Shown: one piece after another, positions 12,701 through 24,904 of the stretch
Numbering within the stretch: position 1 is the first letter of the stretch
Layout: each line of letters begins with the position of its first letter
From: Sympetrum striolatum
Lineage: Eukaryota; Arthropoda; Insecta; Odonata; Libellulidae
DNA length: 64,000 bases
Direction of reading: 5' to 3'
NCBI GenBank assembly: GCA_947579665.1
Contig: OX388351.1
Location: forward strand, 52,832,939-52,896,938
Position numbers and translations under genes: made by a program
Notes under the pieces: model-generated
What the model was told of the DNA's origin: nothing
Seen by the model: the letters and a program-made list of their open reading frames with translations, nothing else
The model's database searches: none

Positions 12701-13172
12701 ATCATGGCATTATTCTATAAATGTTTGAATCAGTTCATCGTAATTAAAGCATTGCAAGTTTATGCGTAGTTATTTTAACTAGAAGAAATTATTAGCTTGT
12801 TTAGAAGCTGTTAGCTGATCAGGTCTCAGGTAACCGTGCCGCTTATCTTTAGGGAAATAAATGGTATCTCAAACCACAGGCTGTATTTCTGTAATGCTGA
12901 TTGTAGTAAAATTTGATTCTGCGGTATCATTGAAGTTTGTCAATCGGAAAGGAATGAATTGTATTTGTTCTAAACAATACTGGTGATTCATTATCTCATT
13001 GTTTTAATGATAATAACCCCTATATACTGAGAAAAACGTCTAGATTTTTCCGGTATCGTATTTATATTGCTCCATAAATTACATTGAATGTATCTGTGGA
13101 ATTTGTTGCATCAAAGATAACCTTTAATGAAATCTAGATGATCAGGCGTTACCTTGTGGAATGCCATTTAGC
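9708..13172. other. Anonymous DNA with one pyrimidine-rich island
   Basis: No gene is supported. The segment 11220-11520 is C/T-rich on the plus strand and GC-raised, with open frames on both strands and no motif. An eight-C run lies near 12243. The remainder is AT-rich. Confidence 0.5.
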
Positions 13173-13217
13173 TAATGAAGAAATAACGCAAAATTTTACA
13201 GTGTTATTTCTTCATTA
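13173..13217. repeat. Perfect 15-bp stem-loop
   Basis: The left arm TAATGAAGAAATAAC (13173-13187) is exactly complementary to GTTATTTCTTCATTA (13203-13217), with a 15-nt loop. Pairing does not extend into the flanks. It may be the remnant of a small foldback element; its function is unknown. Confidence 0.6.
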
Positions 13218-13409
13218 CCGTAATCTTTAATTTTCGCCATTGAAATTTCGTTTGTTATCAAAATTGTAAGAATTCACCTTATCTTTAACAATAATTTCCA
13301 CTGCTTAGTGTGCAACGCGTACAGCTAGAAAGTTTATATTCAATTACTAGGAAATTTGGATGTATTTTTTTACGATTATCACTGGGTGTTCGCAGATTTT
13401 TGATAAAAT

Positions 13410-14123
13410 TTACTCATTGTAGATTATTATCAATTTGAGCATTTCATATTCAATATAATACAAATAAAATACGTCTTTATTCCATTTAATCCTTGTCTTA
13501 TTCACATAACAGCATAAATCAAAATCAAAAACCAGTAAAAAAATCAAAACATACCAGTAATATGTACAAATTTTTATCAAGTAATGTGAAATAGAGAGAA
13601 AATATGGGAAAATCTTATTTAGAAAGCATAAACCTCCGACGCATGGAGTATTCCAGAGGGTCGTAGCGACGAAGATTGCCGACCCATTTGTTGGTGAGGG
13701 AATCGGTTCACCGTGAGATTCATGTTCCATCACATGGTTCGTCTCTCGTAAGGATCCCTTCTCATCTTGCCTCGTTTTTTTCGTGTGGGCGGGAATATCT
13801 GTTTGGCAAAACCGTCCTTCCCCTGGTTGCCCACATCCTTCGAACACCACACCTCGGTTTTTGGGACGCTGTGCCCGTGTGAAAAAGTCGCCGCCTGTCT
13901 TGAGGGCCATCCAAGTGAGGCTGTAAACGTACCGCTTGGCGATCAAGGGCTCACCTCTGCCGCGCATTTCGTCTTCAAGAAAGCGTCTACCGTCTAAGAC
14001 GGCAAGGGTGAAGACACTGCTGTACTTGGCGGTACTTAAATTGCTTACTGCATAAGAGACATACTTGTGTATGTCTCTTTGAGGGAGAAAATGTGACGAT
14101 TTATTCAGGAGCTGTTGTTTTTC
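13410..14123 (-). other. Unexplained 237-codon open frame
   Basis: The minus-strand frame is open from just inside a TGA at 14124-14126 down to about 13410. It is longer than the ATG-initiated part, which begins at 13967 and runs 185 codons. The upstream half (about 13640-14040) is GC-raised, and the last part is AT-rich and UTR-like, including GGAATAAAGACG near 13485. I recognise no domain; the translation is rich in charged residues and lacks membrane or zinc-finger motifs. It could be an exon, a retrocopy or a chance frame. A shorter plus-strand frame (13767-13997) is also open, which argues for caution. Confidence 0.3.
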
Positions 14124-14126
14124 TCA

Positions 14127-17100
14127 TGTGCTTAATTGTCTATAGGTGAAGGTTTTCAAGAGCGTGGTTTAACAGTTCCCTCTAGTATTATGTTTTAATG
14201 TCAGCCCTCCGTTATTCGAATCGCTCTATAAATTATGAGCAATAACTATTTCTAATTAATAAGTTAAAGATGAACTTGCCTTGAAGACATATTTCCCCAG
14301 AAATGTTAAATATACGAAATTATTTTATTTAGAATCATTTAGTTTACAGTTGTGCTAATTAATATTACGTATCTTTTCATTCAAAAGCAAATCATTTCTT
14401 ATTATTTCCTTAGCTATTCAATATTTAAATAATAATATGTTAAAATAGTAAATGTAATATGATTTATTAATCTATCGATATTGACTATTGATTGCACTCA
14501 GTATCTGCATTCAAGGTACCAAAAGAAGCTAGTAGATTTCGAGAAGCATTTTTTTCTTAATAATCATAAAGTATACTTTTAAACTGATTCAGGAAGGTCG
14601 ACTTTAACAATTTTAACTTCTGAAAGGTCAAAGGCCAGCCTCGGTGGCATACTTAGTTCACATCCCTGTGATGGGAAGGAAATAAATTATCTTAATTTGA
14701 TCGTGCCCAGTGAAATCTGGTGGAACATCATGCTTAAATGCTACTACTATTGCTAGGTATACAAATACTGCCTGGTGCATTTTTTTCCTTAATTTATAAT
14801 TTTTGATTCTTTTGCTACGTTGAATATGGCTGCTTATTGATTGAATCAGAGAATATTATCGGAAAATATAATTAATGTGAATTTCAGAATAATGCGATTT
14901 CATTAGTATCCGAATGTTGTTCCAAGATGCTATTCACTCTTAGGTGTGGACAATTATCTCTAAGAAAGCCACTTAAGTGTAGCGTCCATTCTCCTTGAGA
15001 TGATATATTTTGGGAAGCAATCCTTCGGCCACCAACGTAGAAGCACGTACCCCAATTGGGAACACCGTCGAATCCCAGACTTCCCCGCCAAAGGTTCGTC
15101 GCGCTTCTGGTGAGGAATTTCGCATTGCCCGTTGTCGGTATGCACGCAGGGTCCGACCACGCTTCCATTCACCCCTTCACTTTCCGGAGGCCACACCCTT
15201 CATTCCCACGGTGAGGAGACACGAGAAGTCCTTGCGGCATTGGTGTAGGTTTGGTAGAGATAGGGGAAGAAGAGAAAGCGGTTGTTATAATGCACTTTAA
15301 TCGTCAACGTCCTGTATGTATTTAATTATTTCATCGCAGTAACCGTCATAAAAATACCTGCATTTTTGGATTTTCTACTGCTGTTTTTGGAATGGCAATC
15401 ATAATAAATCTGTACCAGAGCCGTGGGAGATAAAATTCTAGTGAGATTTTAATTTTATAAATTAAAGCTGTTTTCGATTCTATATCGTGAAAACTTTGAT
15501 AAAATAGATCTCTCCCCAACTTTTTCATTTTCAAATAATCGTCTTCAAATAGATCGATGCTGATCCTTGCATTAATGTCCAGTTAGTCAATTAATTTCCA
15601 ATTAATAAATCCATTTACATTTTATACGAGTCTATGTTTCAAATAAAGAATGAATAAGTAATCACAATCAGTTGAAATAAATCGTATTGAAATAAATTTA
15701 AAGATCGGCTATTCTAATTGTTTCAATAATTAGATATTGTAAATAATTCGAATTTATTATTTTTAATGTAACATGACGATATTTTTTAAAATTAACAATT
15801 AGAATGAATTATCAATAGCTAGGATTTGAAAGAGAGCAAGAACGATCATAATAACATGATTCAGCTCAGCAAATTTAAATATCATTTTTAACAGTATGTG
15901 CAGCTAGTATATAATTATCATTGAAGTTGTTCTGTGTATTGTAATTGTAGCATAAATATAGCATTCCCTGGATAGAAATCAGGTTGTACTGTAGATTCAG
16001 ATATACCGCTGGTCAATGAGTTGTAAGAGTCCAGTTTGTATTATTTTCTTCATTTTGCATCGGTTTTCTGTACGTTTCTGTGTTTGAACTGTTTTGATAC
16101 CACTAATTATAACGATAGAATGTTCTTCCATAATTTTCCGTCATTACAGTGTTTCACCGCCGGTTAGACTAACTGAAGGGACTGTGTACATCCGTTGTTT
16201 ACATCCGAAGGAACACAAGCGTTGGCGGTGACGTTGGTTAAATGCGCCCATCGATTGATTATGGCGGGAAACGAGGTTACGGCGGTACCGAATGGCTGAT
16301 AGGAAAGGCAGCGCGCGAATTTCTCGGTGTAAATGGAAGGGGAAGATGTTAATTAATTCCGGGAACAGAAATTAAATTACGATACGCTCAATTTGCGTGG
16401 TCCCGTCTCTGTAGTGGTCCAATTTATGTACCAAAACCTGTCTCCCATACGTCTCTCATAAAAGCAGTTTGAAGTGCCTCTTAGCTTCCCAACGATTTAC
16501 GTCCTTCGTTGCCGTCTATGTGAAGAGTGAATTCTCACTCAAAATGTTTTATGATGTTATTTCTTCTTGTAGACTTTGATATCTCCAGAGATTGAGTAAA
16601 CATTCATGTATGATTACATTATGATTATTATACGTATATGTTCACATCTCCTCTTCATCTTAAAACTAATCTCTGAGGTTTTCCAGTTTAGTTTTAGTTT
16701 ACATTTCGAAGGCAAATGAGTTTACAGTTTACTTAATGATCCAATGTCATAGCTTTGGAAAGTATTCTTTTTGTTGCAGTGCTTTGTAAGTATGTTTTAT
16801 CCTTCGGCTAAAGTAAAATATTCGTCCAAAATTAAAGAATTTCGATTCATTACCTATCAATTACTCCTTCGTATTCGTATCCAGTGTAACGAAATCGAAC
16901 ATTTTTTGCTTATATTTCTTCTTAGAAATTTGGAGCAGCTTTAAAATTATATACTGCTATGAGATTTGAGAATCAGAATAATATTATCTAGACTATCAAA
17001 TCTTATAAATAAATTCGTATGTCATTACATTTACTCTATGTTAAATGTTTTGCAATCCACGTTATATTTTTCCAATTTTCATTGATATTTCTCGATAATT

Positions 17101-20100
17101 ATAACTAATGAATACTTATGTAGATTATTTATTCTATTTTTATGATGGAATCAGGCTTATCTGTGTCATTCTAAGCTTAATTTTAGGCAGGATTTTTAAT
17201 TCTTCCTCTCTGACCTATTAATTTATGGTTGAGAGCTACGAATTAAGGAATTCTCCGACGCTTTCCAAGTATCGTCGGAGCAGTCTATTTATATGCACGC
17301 AAAAGAATCCTAATTATGTTAGACATCTTGGCAATTACTTCCAATTACCTATCGGAGCACATCAGAAAACGAAGTCCTTCTGTATCCATTCTGACTTGTG
17401 GGGAGATAAGGTCGCCCTCTAATCTGTTTCGGTTTGTCTAGGAAGAGGTACAGAAATAGAAAAAGAGGAAATACGTTTGAACGCATTTTTCATTTAGGTT
17501 TGGAGAATTAGAAGACGGGCGGACGCGTTTCTTTTTCTAGACGCGTCTGTTTTTGGAAGTAACTATTTGGTTGTCTACGGCTTAATAGGTTCCCCATCGA
17601 AGGGGTTCGAGCACTTCCTTGACGTGTTATTTCCTTCCGCGTAGCTAAATTTCGAGACACTCCCACGTGTCCCGTGATCAGAACTGAGAGAATATTGGAA
17701 TGCTGGGTGATTTTCGCTTCTAATGATGATATTGTATTTTGTTTAATATAGTAATATAGGGTTTCCGGGTTAAACATATAATAATACAAAATGTAATAAC
17801 TTGAGAAATAATTGAGTAATTTATTACGGGTTTGCTTCTACAATTTTGGTAACTAAAAATTTGTTTGCTTGATGATCAATCATGCAATTATGCAGTAATT
17901 GTGAGGGATTTCTTGGATAATGAGTTCCAAGATCGCTTGATTGGGAGATGTAGTCCATCGATTTCTTGAGCCACTAAAAACTCAGCCATGAGGCCACTTG
18001 ATTATTTTCTGTGGGTATTTATCAAAAATCAAGTTTACCAGGCACTAGTTCGTGATCTACCAGAATTGCGCCATCGAATTCTTGCAGTTATTGCAAATGT
18101 TTTGCCTGCAATGCTGCAAAACACCGATGTAATTATTTGTGTATAGTAGAGTATTTAAATGTGCAAGTAATCTAAGTTTAAGTAGAATCCACTTATCAAC
18201 TAAAAAAAAATGAAATAATTGAAATGAGTACTAAATCTTTGGCAATGGAAGTTTAATACCCCGTAAAAGTTTTGTTTGCAAGCTTTCAAACAGTAGATTT
18301 TTAACTATGCAACAAAAATATCAATCAGATAAGTTATACCTTTGTTTTATCATTCTAAAAGGGATGCTGACACCGTATCTATCACGCTTACAGGAAAGGT
18401 TATTCCTCTCTTAAGAAATAATGCATTCCTTGTAAATAGAATGTCGATTTTAATTTGGGTTGTATTCTGCAAACAAATTGACGTTAACTTCTGCCTATTA
18501 CTTCATAGATGTTTACTCAATGGTTACATTGATTGCTAGCATTTTATATTGTTGACATATTCGTGTAATGTTTGGAGGGTTATGAGTTATATCTACTGTT
18601 AAATCGGTTTAGTATTTACTTTCGACATTGGTAACAAAGATATTAAGATGGCGTCACTTGGAGGAGTAGAGATCATTGATGATCGGAAGCATCTCGCTTG
18701 AGCGCGTTCGCAATCAAGTTCACGGTCACAGATTATGCGTGATATTAAATTCAAATTCAGATGAAGGTCACAGAGAATGAATTAGAGAGAGGAGATATGG
18801 ATCTACAGCATCAGGGCGTAGTTGAGATGGTAATTTCAAGCGAATGGATTTCGCGTCGTCTACCAATATAGAAGTACTATCCAAGTCCAAGAATTTAAAC
18901 GATGCCTGAAAATCTTATTTTACCTGCTACTTTGTTGATTATTTAAACATTTGGCGACGGTAGTTGTTGTTATTATTTTAAAGATAGGGCCCTTTGCGAA
19001 AGTTTAAAATCTTATATCAGGTTTGAATTAATCATGAAGATGATTATAATTATTATGTAGAATAAATGATATCAACATTTTATTTGTGCAGTCATATACT
19101 TATTATTTACGCATTCATATTAAAAAATGGAACAATTTACCTGAGTAAGTTCTATTAACCATTTCTCACATCGTATAGCGTCTTCGTAGATAAAACGAGA
19201 AAAAATATTTGTGTGGATAGAAAAACGATTTTGACTGAATGTAAAGTAAGAGTTATGCAATGAGAATACACTAGCGATTCACCATTGCGTATCGTAAGGT
19301 GCTATAATGATGTTAGAAAATATTGGTTGTTGACAAGAAGTGGTGTTTTGTTATTCTAATTGAGACATTGTATACCAAGTTTCAAGATAGAATCCAAATA
19401 ACAGTCAACTTGTATTAATATGAAAGGAAAGGAATTCTCTATATAGTATATATTTTCAGGTGTTTAAAAGCTATCATGTTACTGTAATTCTAATGTTCTT
19501 CTCACTGAACTTACCGTAATAAAAGCTGGAAGTGACTTTCTTCATCAATATCATAAAACGAAACTTTCGAAGAGTTTTCTGTCGTGAATATCCTGGTGTC
19601 GCCTACGTTCTTTGACTGGCACGCATGGGATCTAAAGTTTTGAAGGCGAAGTTGTTTAGTTCTAAAGTGGGTATTTACGTTGCTAGCTGATATTTGTCGA
19701 TAGGGGCGAATTATCTCATTAAGCGCTAAAAGAACCTGGCAAGAGCTCAATCTCCTCCCACGCCTCCTCTTACATTTTCTTTCTTTAACGGGGACGTGTC
19801 ACTAGTACGCGTAATAACTCGGAGTTTGAGATAATCGGCTAAAAAAAAATTTCGCCGCTATAAATGGATTAGTTCATTTTAAAATTAGCAAATTTATGAG
19901 GAACGGCGCCTCCGTTCATCATTCTTTTGTTAATTAAATTAGTGATGATATTGTGAGCTAACTCAATCGGATCGTAAACTCTTTGAAAGGCGTAAGATTC
20001 ATGTAACCTTTTCTAATTGCCATTGCGTATTGTTTTGAGCATTACTATATGTAGAGGAAAAGATATATATATTTATAGTTACATACAAACACTGTACGAG

Positions 20101-21820
20101 TATTACCATAGTCAATGTTATTTTCTGAAGAAATAGAACTTGTTTACATGCAGCGTATTTAAGTACTGAGTATATCAACTCTATTATTTTCGTAGGGTCA
20201 AAGTTATTTTGTTTAGGAAGCAATATTTGGCATAAAGAATGGATAATGTCTTTGAAAAAGCGCAATTCGTCTGTAACTACAAGAAGAACAATCGAGTGTT
20301 ACTATACAGAGTATACTTAATATAAACTATTTTAGTATACACAAATCTGGGTTTTAGCTACGTTCGTATGGACTAGGGATAATTATCCATTTCGAGACAA
20401 ACAATTTATTGAATAGAACGTGTTATGGCATTAAAGGGAAAAAAATTCTTTCATTGGAAAGATTTTATGTTCCAATTATTTTGTTCCAATTTTGCTACTC
20501 TTTGTGAGGCATTTCAAGCCTTTGGAGAATGAATTCATAGTTAAAGTAGGCATGAATACCAATATCTGCGATCGCTCGTAGCAATTTTGTAGACCAGAGT
20601 TAATCACTCAATTTCATAATTATTTAGGTCTCTAGAATATATAGACTTCCTAGAAATACATGGCAGAAGGATGAGCCAAGTGTCGCGTAACTTAATGGGA
20701 ATTGACTCATTGCATTTCTACGCATCTGCCAGACCTTTCGAAGTTACACATAGTGAAATGGTAGATGAAGCCGCTAAGAGATGGTGAGTGAGAGAGGTAC
20801 ATGGGGGCATTGAGCGATGCATGGAATCGTCCGTGAGGGCTTGAATGGATACTGCTTGGGATGAATGGGAGGCAGAATCTTCTGGATTCCCGTCCTACCC
20901 TCTCGCATACCCTTTCCTCTCCGATTTTTACCCTTTCCCCTCACGATTTTCTCCCGGATTTTTCTCTCAGGAATCCATCATTCCTTCGGTTTGTTTTTCT
21001 CTGTTTTTAGCACGTTTTTTATGCGTAGGGCGGAATGATGCGGTCACGCATTTCGGTGTTTGTCCCTCATCTTACGGTCCGTCCTTTCTTTTTGGCATCT
21101 TCGCGCCTTTTTGCGCGTGATTTTCGTCGAGTTTTGGTTCTTTGCTCCTCTTTATTTGTCTGATGTTGTTTGTAAGTATTCTGATCGGTAGATCCGATGC
21201 TGGTTAGTGGTTATTATCGAACGAAAGAGCCATAGGACAAAATTTGAGCGTGTATAACGATTATATGATAAACATGATACTGATAGCAAATACAAATATT
21301 TAAATATTCACATAGTTTAACCTATTCATTTTTAATAAAGGAGGTTGGCTTGTGAAATTAATCTCATCTTGTTTACGTTGATAGGGAGTAAAATAGTTAA
21401 AGGAAGTTCTGAATGACGCGTCAAGATTTATTTAGACTAATGCGTTCAGAGTTGCTCGCATGTTGATAATCTGCGAATTGAACTGACCTAAAAATATTTT
21501 ATCTGTCGTAATTGTCGAGAATTAAGACTCGAGGTCTATTTTTATTTCAGAAAGAAGTTTTCGTTTGCTCTGAATAGCTCTCATCGTTGTGCTAGTTACT
21601 GTTACTCTCTCACCGAGAGTTGTTTCAGAGGACCAGATTTGAGTTCCCTGACTGAAGCGTGACAATTTATTTAAAGTAGCAAACTACAGAATGGATTAGG
21701 AGACATAGATATAAGTAATATTCTATGAAGAAATAAGACAATTTAGGTTAATTCGGGAAAACGCAATTGAAAAACCAACCAACGAAGCCAACTATCTAAA
21801 ACATCAAGAGTTTTCATGAG
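14127..21820. other. Long gene-free stretch
   Basis: I find no convincing gene or named repeat. GC-raised patches lie at about 15000-15290 and 16150-16330. A pyrimidine-rich island lies at 20840-21120, open on the plus strand for 91 codons but without motifs. Elsewhere the sequence is AT-rich with short inverted repeats only. Confidence 0.5.
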
Positions 21821-21870
21821 ATTCGGGTTCAAGTCCCGATCCTGGCAGACTTTTTTCTTCCATGGAAATT
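21821..21870 (+). repeat. Possible tRNA-like SINE fragment
   Basis: A B-box-like GGTTCAAGTCC at 21826-21836 is flanked by a short pairing arm (ATTCGGG and CCCGATCC), then a T-rich segment. No clear A box is seen at the usual spacing, so this is weak evidence. Confidence 0.35.
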
Positions 21871-22805
21871 TTCCTAGCTCATCGCTTTTTAATACAAAGT
21901 TATCTTTCATCCTTAACGAGTCAGAATATCATCCTACAGTCTACCAATGCAGCAAGGAATATTTTAAGACTTAAATATTCATTGGAGTATGTGTAGCACA
22001 CTAAATAAAGATGGTGGTATGATGTCATCACCCTTCATAAAGATATTCACACGAGATATGCTTCTTAGGCATCTAATAGTTTCAAGCCATACTTAGCTAA
22101 GATTGAGTTTATTTCCCAGGAAACGCTTACACTTTCATATGCGATTCCGCTTAAGGAGAGCAACGCGTGCTTGGGTAAATCAATTCGAGATCCTTATGCA
22201 CGCTCACGTTTGCGTGATTCTCGAGGCTGAGGAACTGGTTCTCAACAATACTCTCCGAATCCCATCTGTGCTGCTCTCTTGGAGACGAATGGCGTCCCAG
22301 AGATACTTAATGAGCGTTGACACGGCAATGAAATCGCGCTCCTGATGAGCGGCTTCCTATCAAAAGCGGGATGTCTGTCGTTAAACGGCGAGAAATTGCA
22401 GATACGCTAACTGGAGGTCGGAATCGAATGTTTCCTTATATGTAGTCAGGGTGGAGCGGAGCTGAAACTCTTCTGCTTTTACGTACGTTCTTTTCTCTTC
22501 CATTCTGAGTACGTATGATTTCAAGTATTCTCTTCTGTGTGCTTATTACTAAAGAAGAGTTAAACATTGTAAGGGATTACGTTTTCCATGCTCAAAATTT
22601 AAATGTGGTCGGCGTTGGGTAGGAAGGAGCATATATAATAAGAGGGGCTTATAAGGAAGATAGTTCATATTCATCAGTCCGTGTATTCCCCATAATAAAC
22701 ACATAAACGTTACCGAAACATTCGCTAGCCGAGATATCACAATCTTTTCAATACGGCTTACTATTTAGTTAAGGATCTTTCTTTACTATGTAGAGAGAGG
22801 AGAGA

Positions 22806-22810
<5 letters not shown>
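21871..22810. other. Anonymous DNA
   Basis: No gene is supported. A mildly GC-raised patch lies at 22120-22450; no repeats are recognised. Confidence 0.5.
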
Positions 22811-22866
<56 letters not shown>

Positions 22867-22873
22867 TATATAA
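22811..22873. repeat. (TA)n microsatellite
   Basis: About 62 bp of TA dinucleotides with a single C interruption at 22861. It is probably length-polymorphic. A minus-strand frame through it encodes only alternating Ile and Tyr and is an artefact. Confidence 0.95.
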
Positions 22874-23111
22874 TAGATATATTCAAATGAGCTCTTAGTT
22901 TATAATTGGGACTTAGTTTCCTTGCGGGTTGATAATAGCCATTGTAAATTGTTACTCCAAGCATTGCCTCATCAATTCTTAGGCTAAGTATTATTACTGA
23001 TGATTGTAATATATTTATTGAAGAATAAGAATATAAGTTATAAGGAAGCTTCCATCTCCTCTTGATTATTGTTAATTGCTATCCTGTTTCTTCTATGATT
23101 GCGATCATAAC

Positions 23112-23395
23112 AATGAGGAAAGAGTCACAAAATACTCCAAACACTATCAAAAATTAGAACAACTGATGTACAGTCCTGGCCAAAATTAACGCAGCACCGG
23201 CCGTAAGGATCGCTAGGGAGGTGCTGCGTTAATTTTGGCCAGGAGTGTACATTTCGCTGTCCCACAAACAGCATTATCAAGGTTACAAAGGTGACCTTTG
23301 TAAACTTGATAATACTGTTTGTCAGACAGCGAAATGTACATCGGTTGTTCTCATTTTTGATGGTGTTTGGAGTATTTTGTGACTCTTTCCTCATT
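23112..23395. mobile_element. Large foldback (MITE-like) element with nested MITE
   Basis: The left part AATGAGGAAAGAGTCACAAA at 23112 is the reverse complement of the right end at 23395. Pairing continues to a centre near 23293 (AAAGGTGACCTTT) with practically no loop. Removing the nested 77-bp MITE and one TA leaves two arms of roughly 100 bp, differing by scattered substitutions (for example ACACTATCAAAAATTAG against ACACCATCAAAAATGAG). No target-site duplication is obvious at the outer ends, so the exact limits and the class are uncertain. Open frames inside (23125-23394, 23291-23638) are by-products of the palindrome. Confidence 0.8.
23171..23247 (+). mobile_element. 77-bp palindromic Tc1-end-like MITE, copy 2 (nested)
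   Basis: It has 28-bp inverted repeats around a 21-bp spacer, with TA on both sides (23169-23170 and 23248-23249). It is identical to the reverse complement of copy 1. It interrupts the left arm of the larger foldback. The matching place in the right arm reads AAATGTACATCGG with one TA and no insert, so the boundaries and the TA duplication can be read directly from the sequence. Confidence 0.92.
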
Positions 23396-24631
23396 CACAG
23401 CCATCAGCGGAAACTTCAGGATATCATAAAAATGTTAAAATTCTATTATTTTAAATTATTTTTTTGTAAGCTACTTAGAAGTATTAAAACTATTTTAGTC
23501 TTATCAAGCAGTCAAGACGGAGCATTTAAAAGTAATTCATTTTTAAGGGGTCTCCCTTCAGATCGCTCATTAACGTTGTGCAACTGCATATCTGAGTTAG
23601 GCTGGCCGAATGTATATCCCCAGACACGAGAGCTCTGAAATTTCTTAACGAGATGCTAGATAATAATGAAAGAGTGGGAGTTTCAAGAGCTACTAAACAT
23701 CATGAAGCCAAAGAGAAAACTTTTAGACCCACGCGCAATGGACTCGGACAAACTTGATTCGTATCATAACAATAATCAGAGTCATCTTCTTTGTTTATTT
23801 ATGCGAAACTAGTGGGCGTCCGTATGATAATCCCTAGCTGCGAGGTACACGGGAGGTGCAAGAATCCTTTTGAGAAGCTAGGCCCGCCCTTACCTGTATC
23901 AACCAATTCCGTCTCTATTTCTCTTTACCTTTTCCTCGTATCCTTTTGTTCTCGTCACACTCTCCACCCAGATCGTTTTAATTCTCCCTCCTTACTCTTG
24001 TCATTTCACCCACTTCACCTTCAAGAGCCTCCCCCTCCCCCCTGCCCTTATTAATTATTCAATGAGACCCTTATAAGGCGCATCCACCCTCTGACACCTC
24101 CGCACTTACTTCTTCCCGAGCTCTCCATTATTTTTACTCTCATTTTTCCCTTTCATTCATTACTCCTTTTAACCTTTGCGTGCAGATGTCTCCACTTCTG
24201 CCCCCATCTTTGCTCTCTCTCTCTTCATTCATTCCAGTCCTCCCTCTCTACACACTGTTTTTCCACCCTCCCTCTTGTCGCCGTCCTCCTCTTTCGCCTC
24301 CATTCACTTTTTCCTAGCATTGGGTGGGTCGAGTGGGACAGTCAAATGGGTGTGGTTGTCGTCGCCGCCACCCGCGGCACCACGGTCGGGACCTGTACCC
24401 CGCTGAATGGTAGCGTAGGGTGAAGGTAATGAAGATGAAGTGTGGATTTTGAATGTTTTGGACATTAAAAACTTTCTTTATGACCATTATGGCGTGTATA
24501 TTTGGATTTATTAGCGAAATATGCTCACAACTAACGACTCATGCCGATTGAGTTTGTAGATCTAAATACAGTATATGCATTCATAATTCTTACGTATAAT
24601 TCTTCGTAAAACTACGTCTCCTGAGAGAGCA
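23396..24631. other. Anonymous DNA with a strong pyrimidine-rich island
   Basis: From about 23880 to 24340 the plus strand is very C/T-rich (for example CCTCCCCCTCCCCCCTGCCC) and GC-raised. Open plus-strand frames at 23791-24054 and 24176-24406 are Ser/Pro/Leu-rich, as composition predicts. No gene is supported. Confidence 0.5.
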
Positions 24632-24674
24632 GACATTGTCATATCTCACTTTTTTGGTGAGATATGACAATGTC
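24632..24674. repeat. Perfect 18-bp hairpin with T-rich loop
   Basis: GACATTGTCATATCTCAC (24632-24649) pairs perfectly with GTGAGATATGACAATGTC (24657-24674) across a 7-nt T-rich loop. The stem is too short for a typical microRNA precursor. It may be the core of a small foldback element or a structured RNA element. Confidence 0.75.
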
Positions 24675-24904
24675 AATGTCGATTATATCAGGAAAGGCTT
24701 CCATCGTTTTTGGTGTCTGTGATAGTTAGAATTCCCCGTAATCTGCCATCAAAAGGGATATTTCTTCGTAATGGCCACCTCTGTCGCACGCTGATAGATA
24801 TCTTGAGGGTTAACAAGGTTTGTAAATGTACGTACATCTAATTATCATACAGATGAGCAGAGTACCTCAAAAAGGATCACTGATTTTTAAATGAAATATC
24901 TCCG
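24675..24904. other. Anonymous spacer
   Basis: Nothing recognised between the hairpin and the next dispersed repeat copy. Confidence 0.45.

Noticed and set aside
22761..22964. Minus-strand frame with long Ile-Tyr repeats
   Set aside because: It is translation of the TA microsatellite.
23125..23638. Opposed open frames of 89 and 115 codons
   Set aside because: They lie largely within the foldback element and its MITE; openness on both strands follows from the palindrome, and no protein motif is present.
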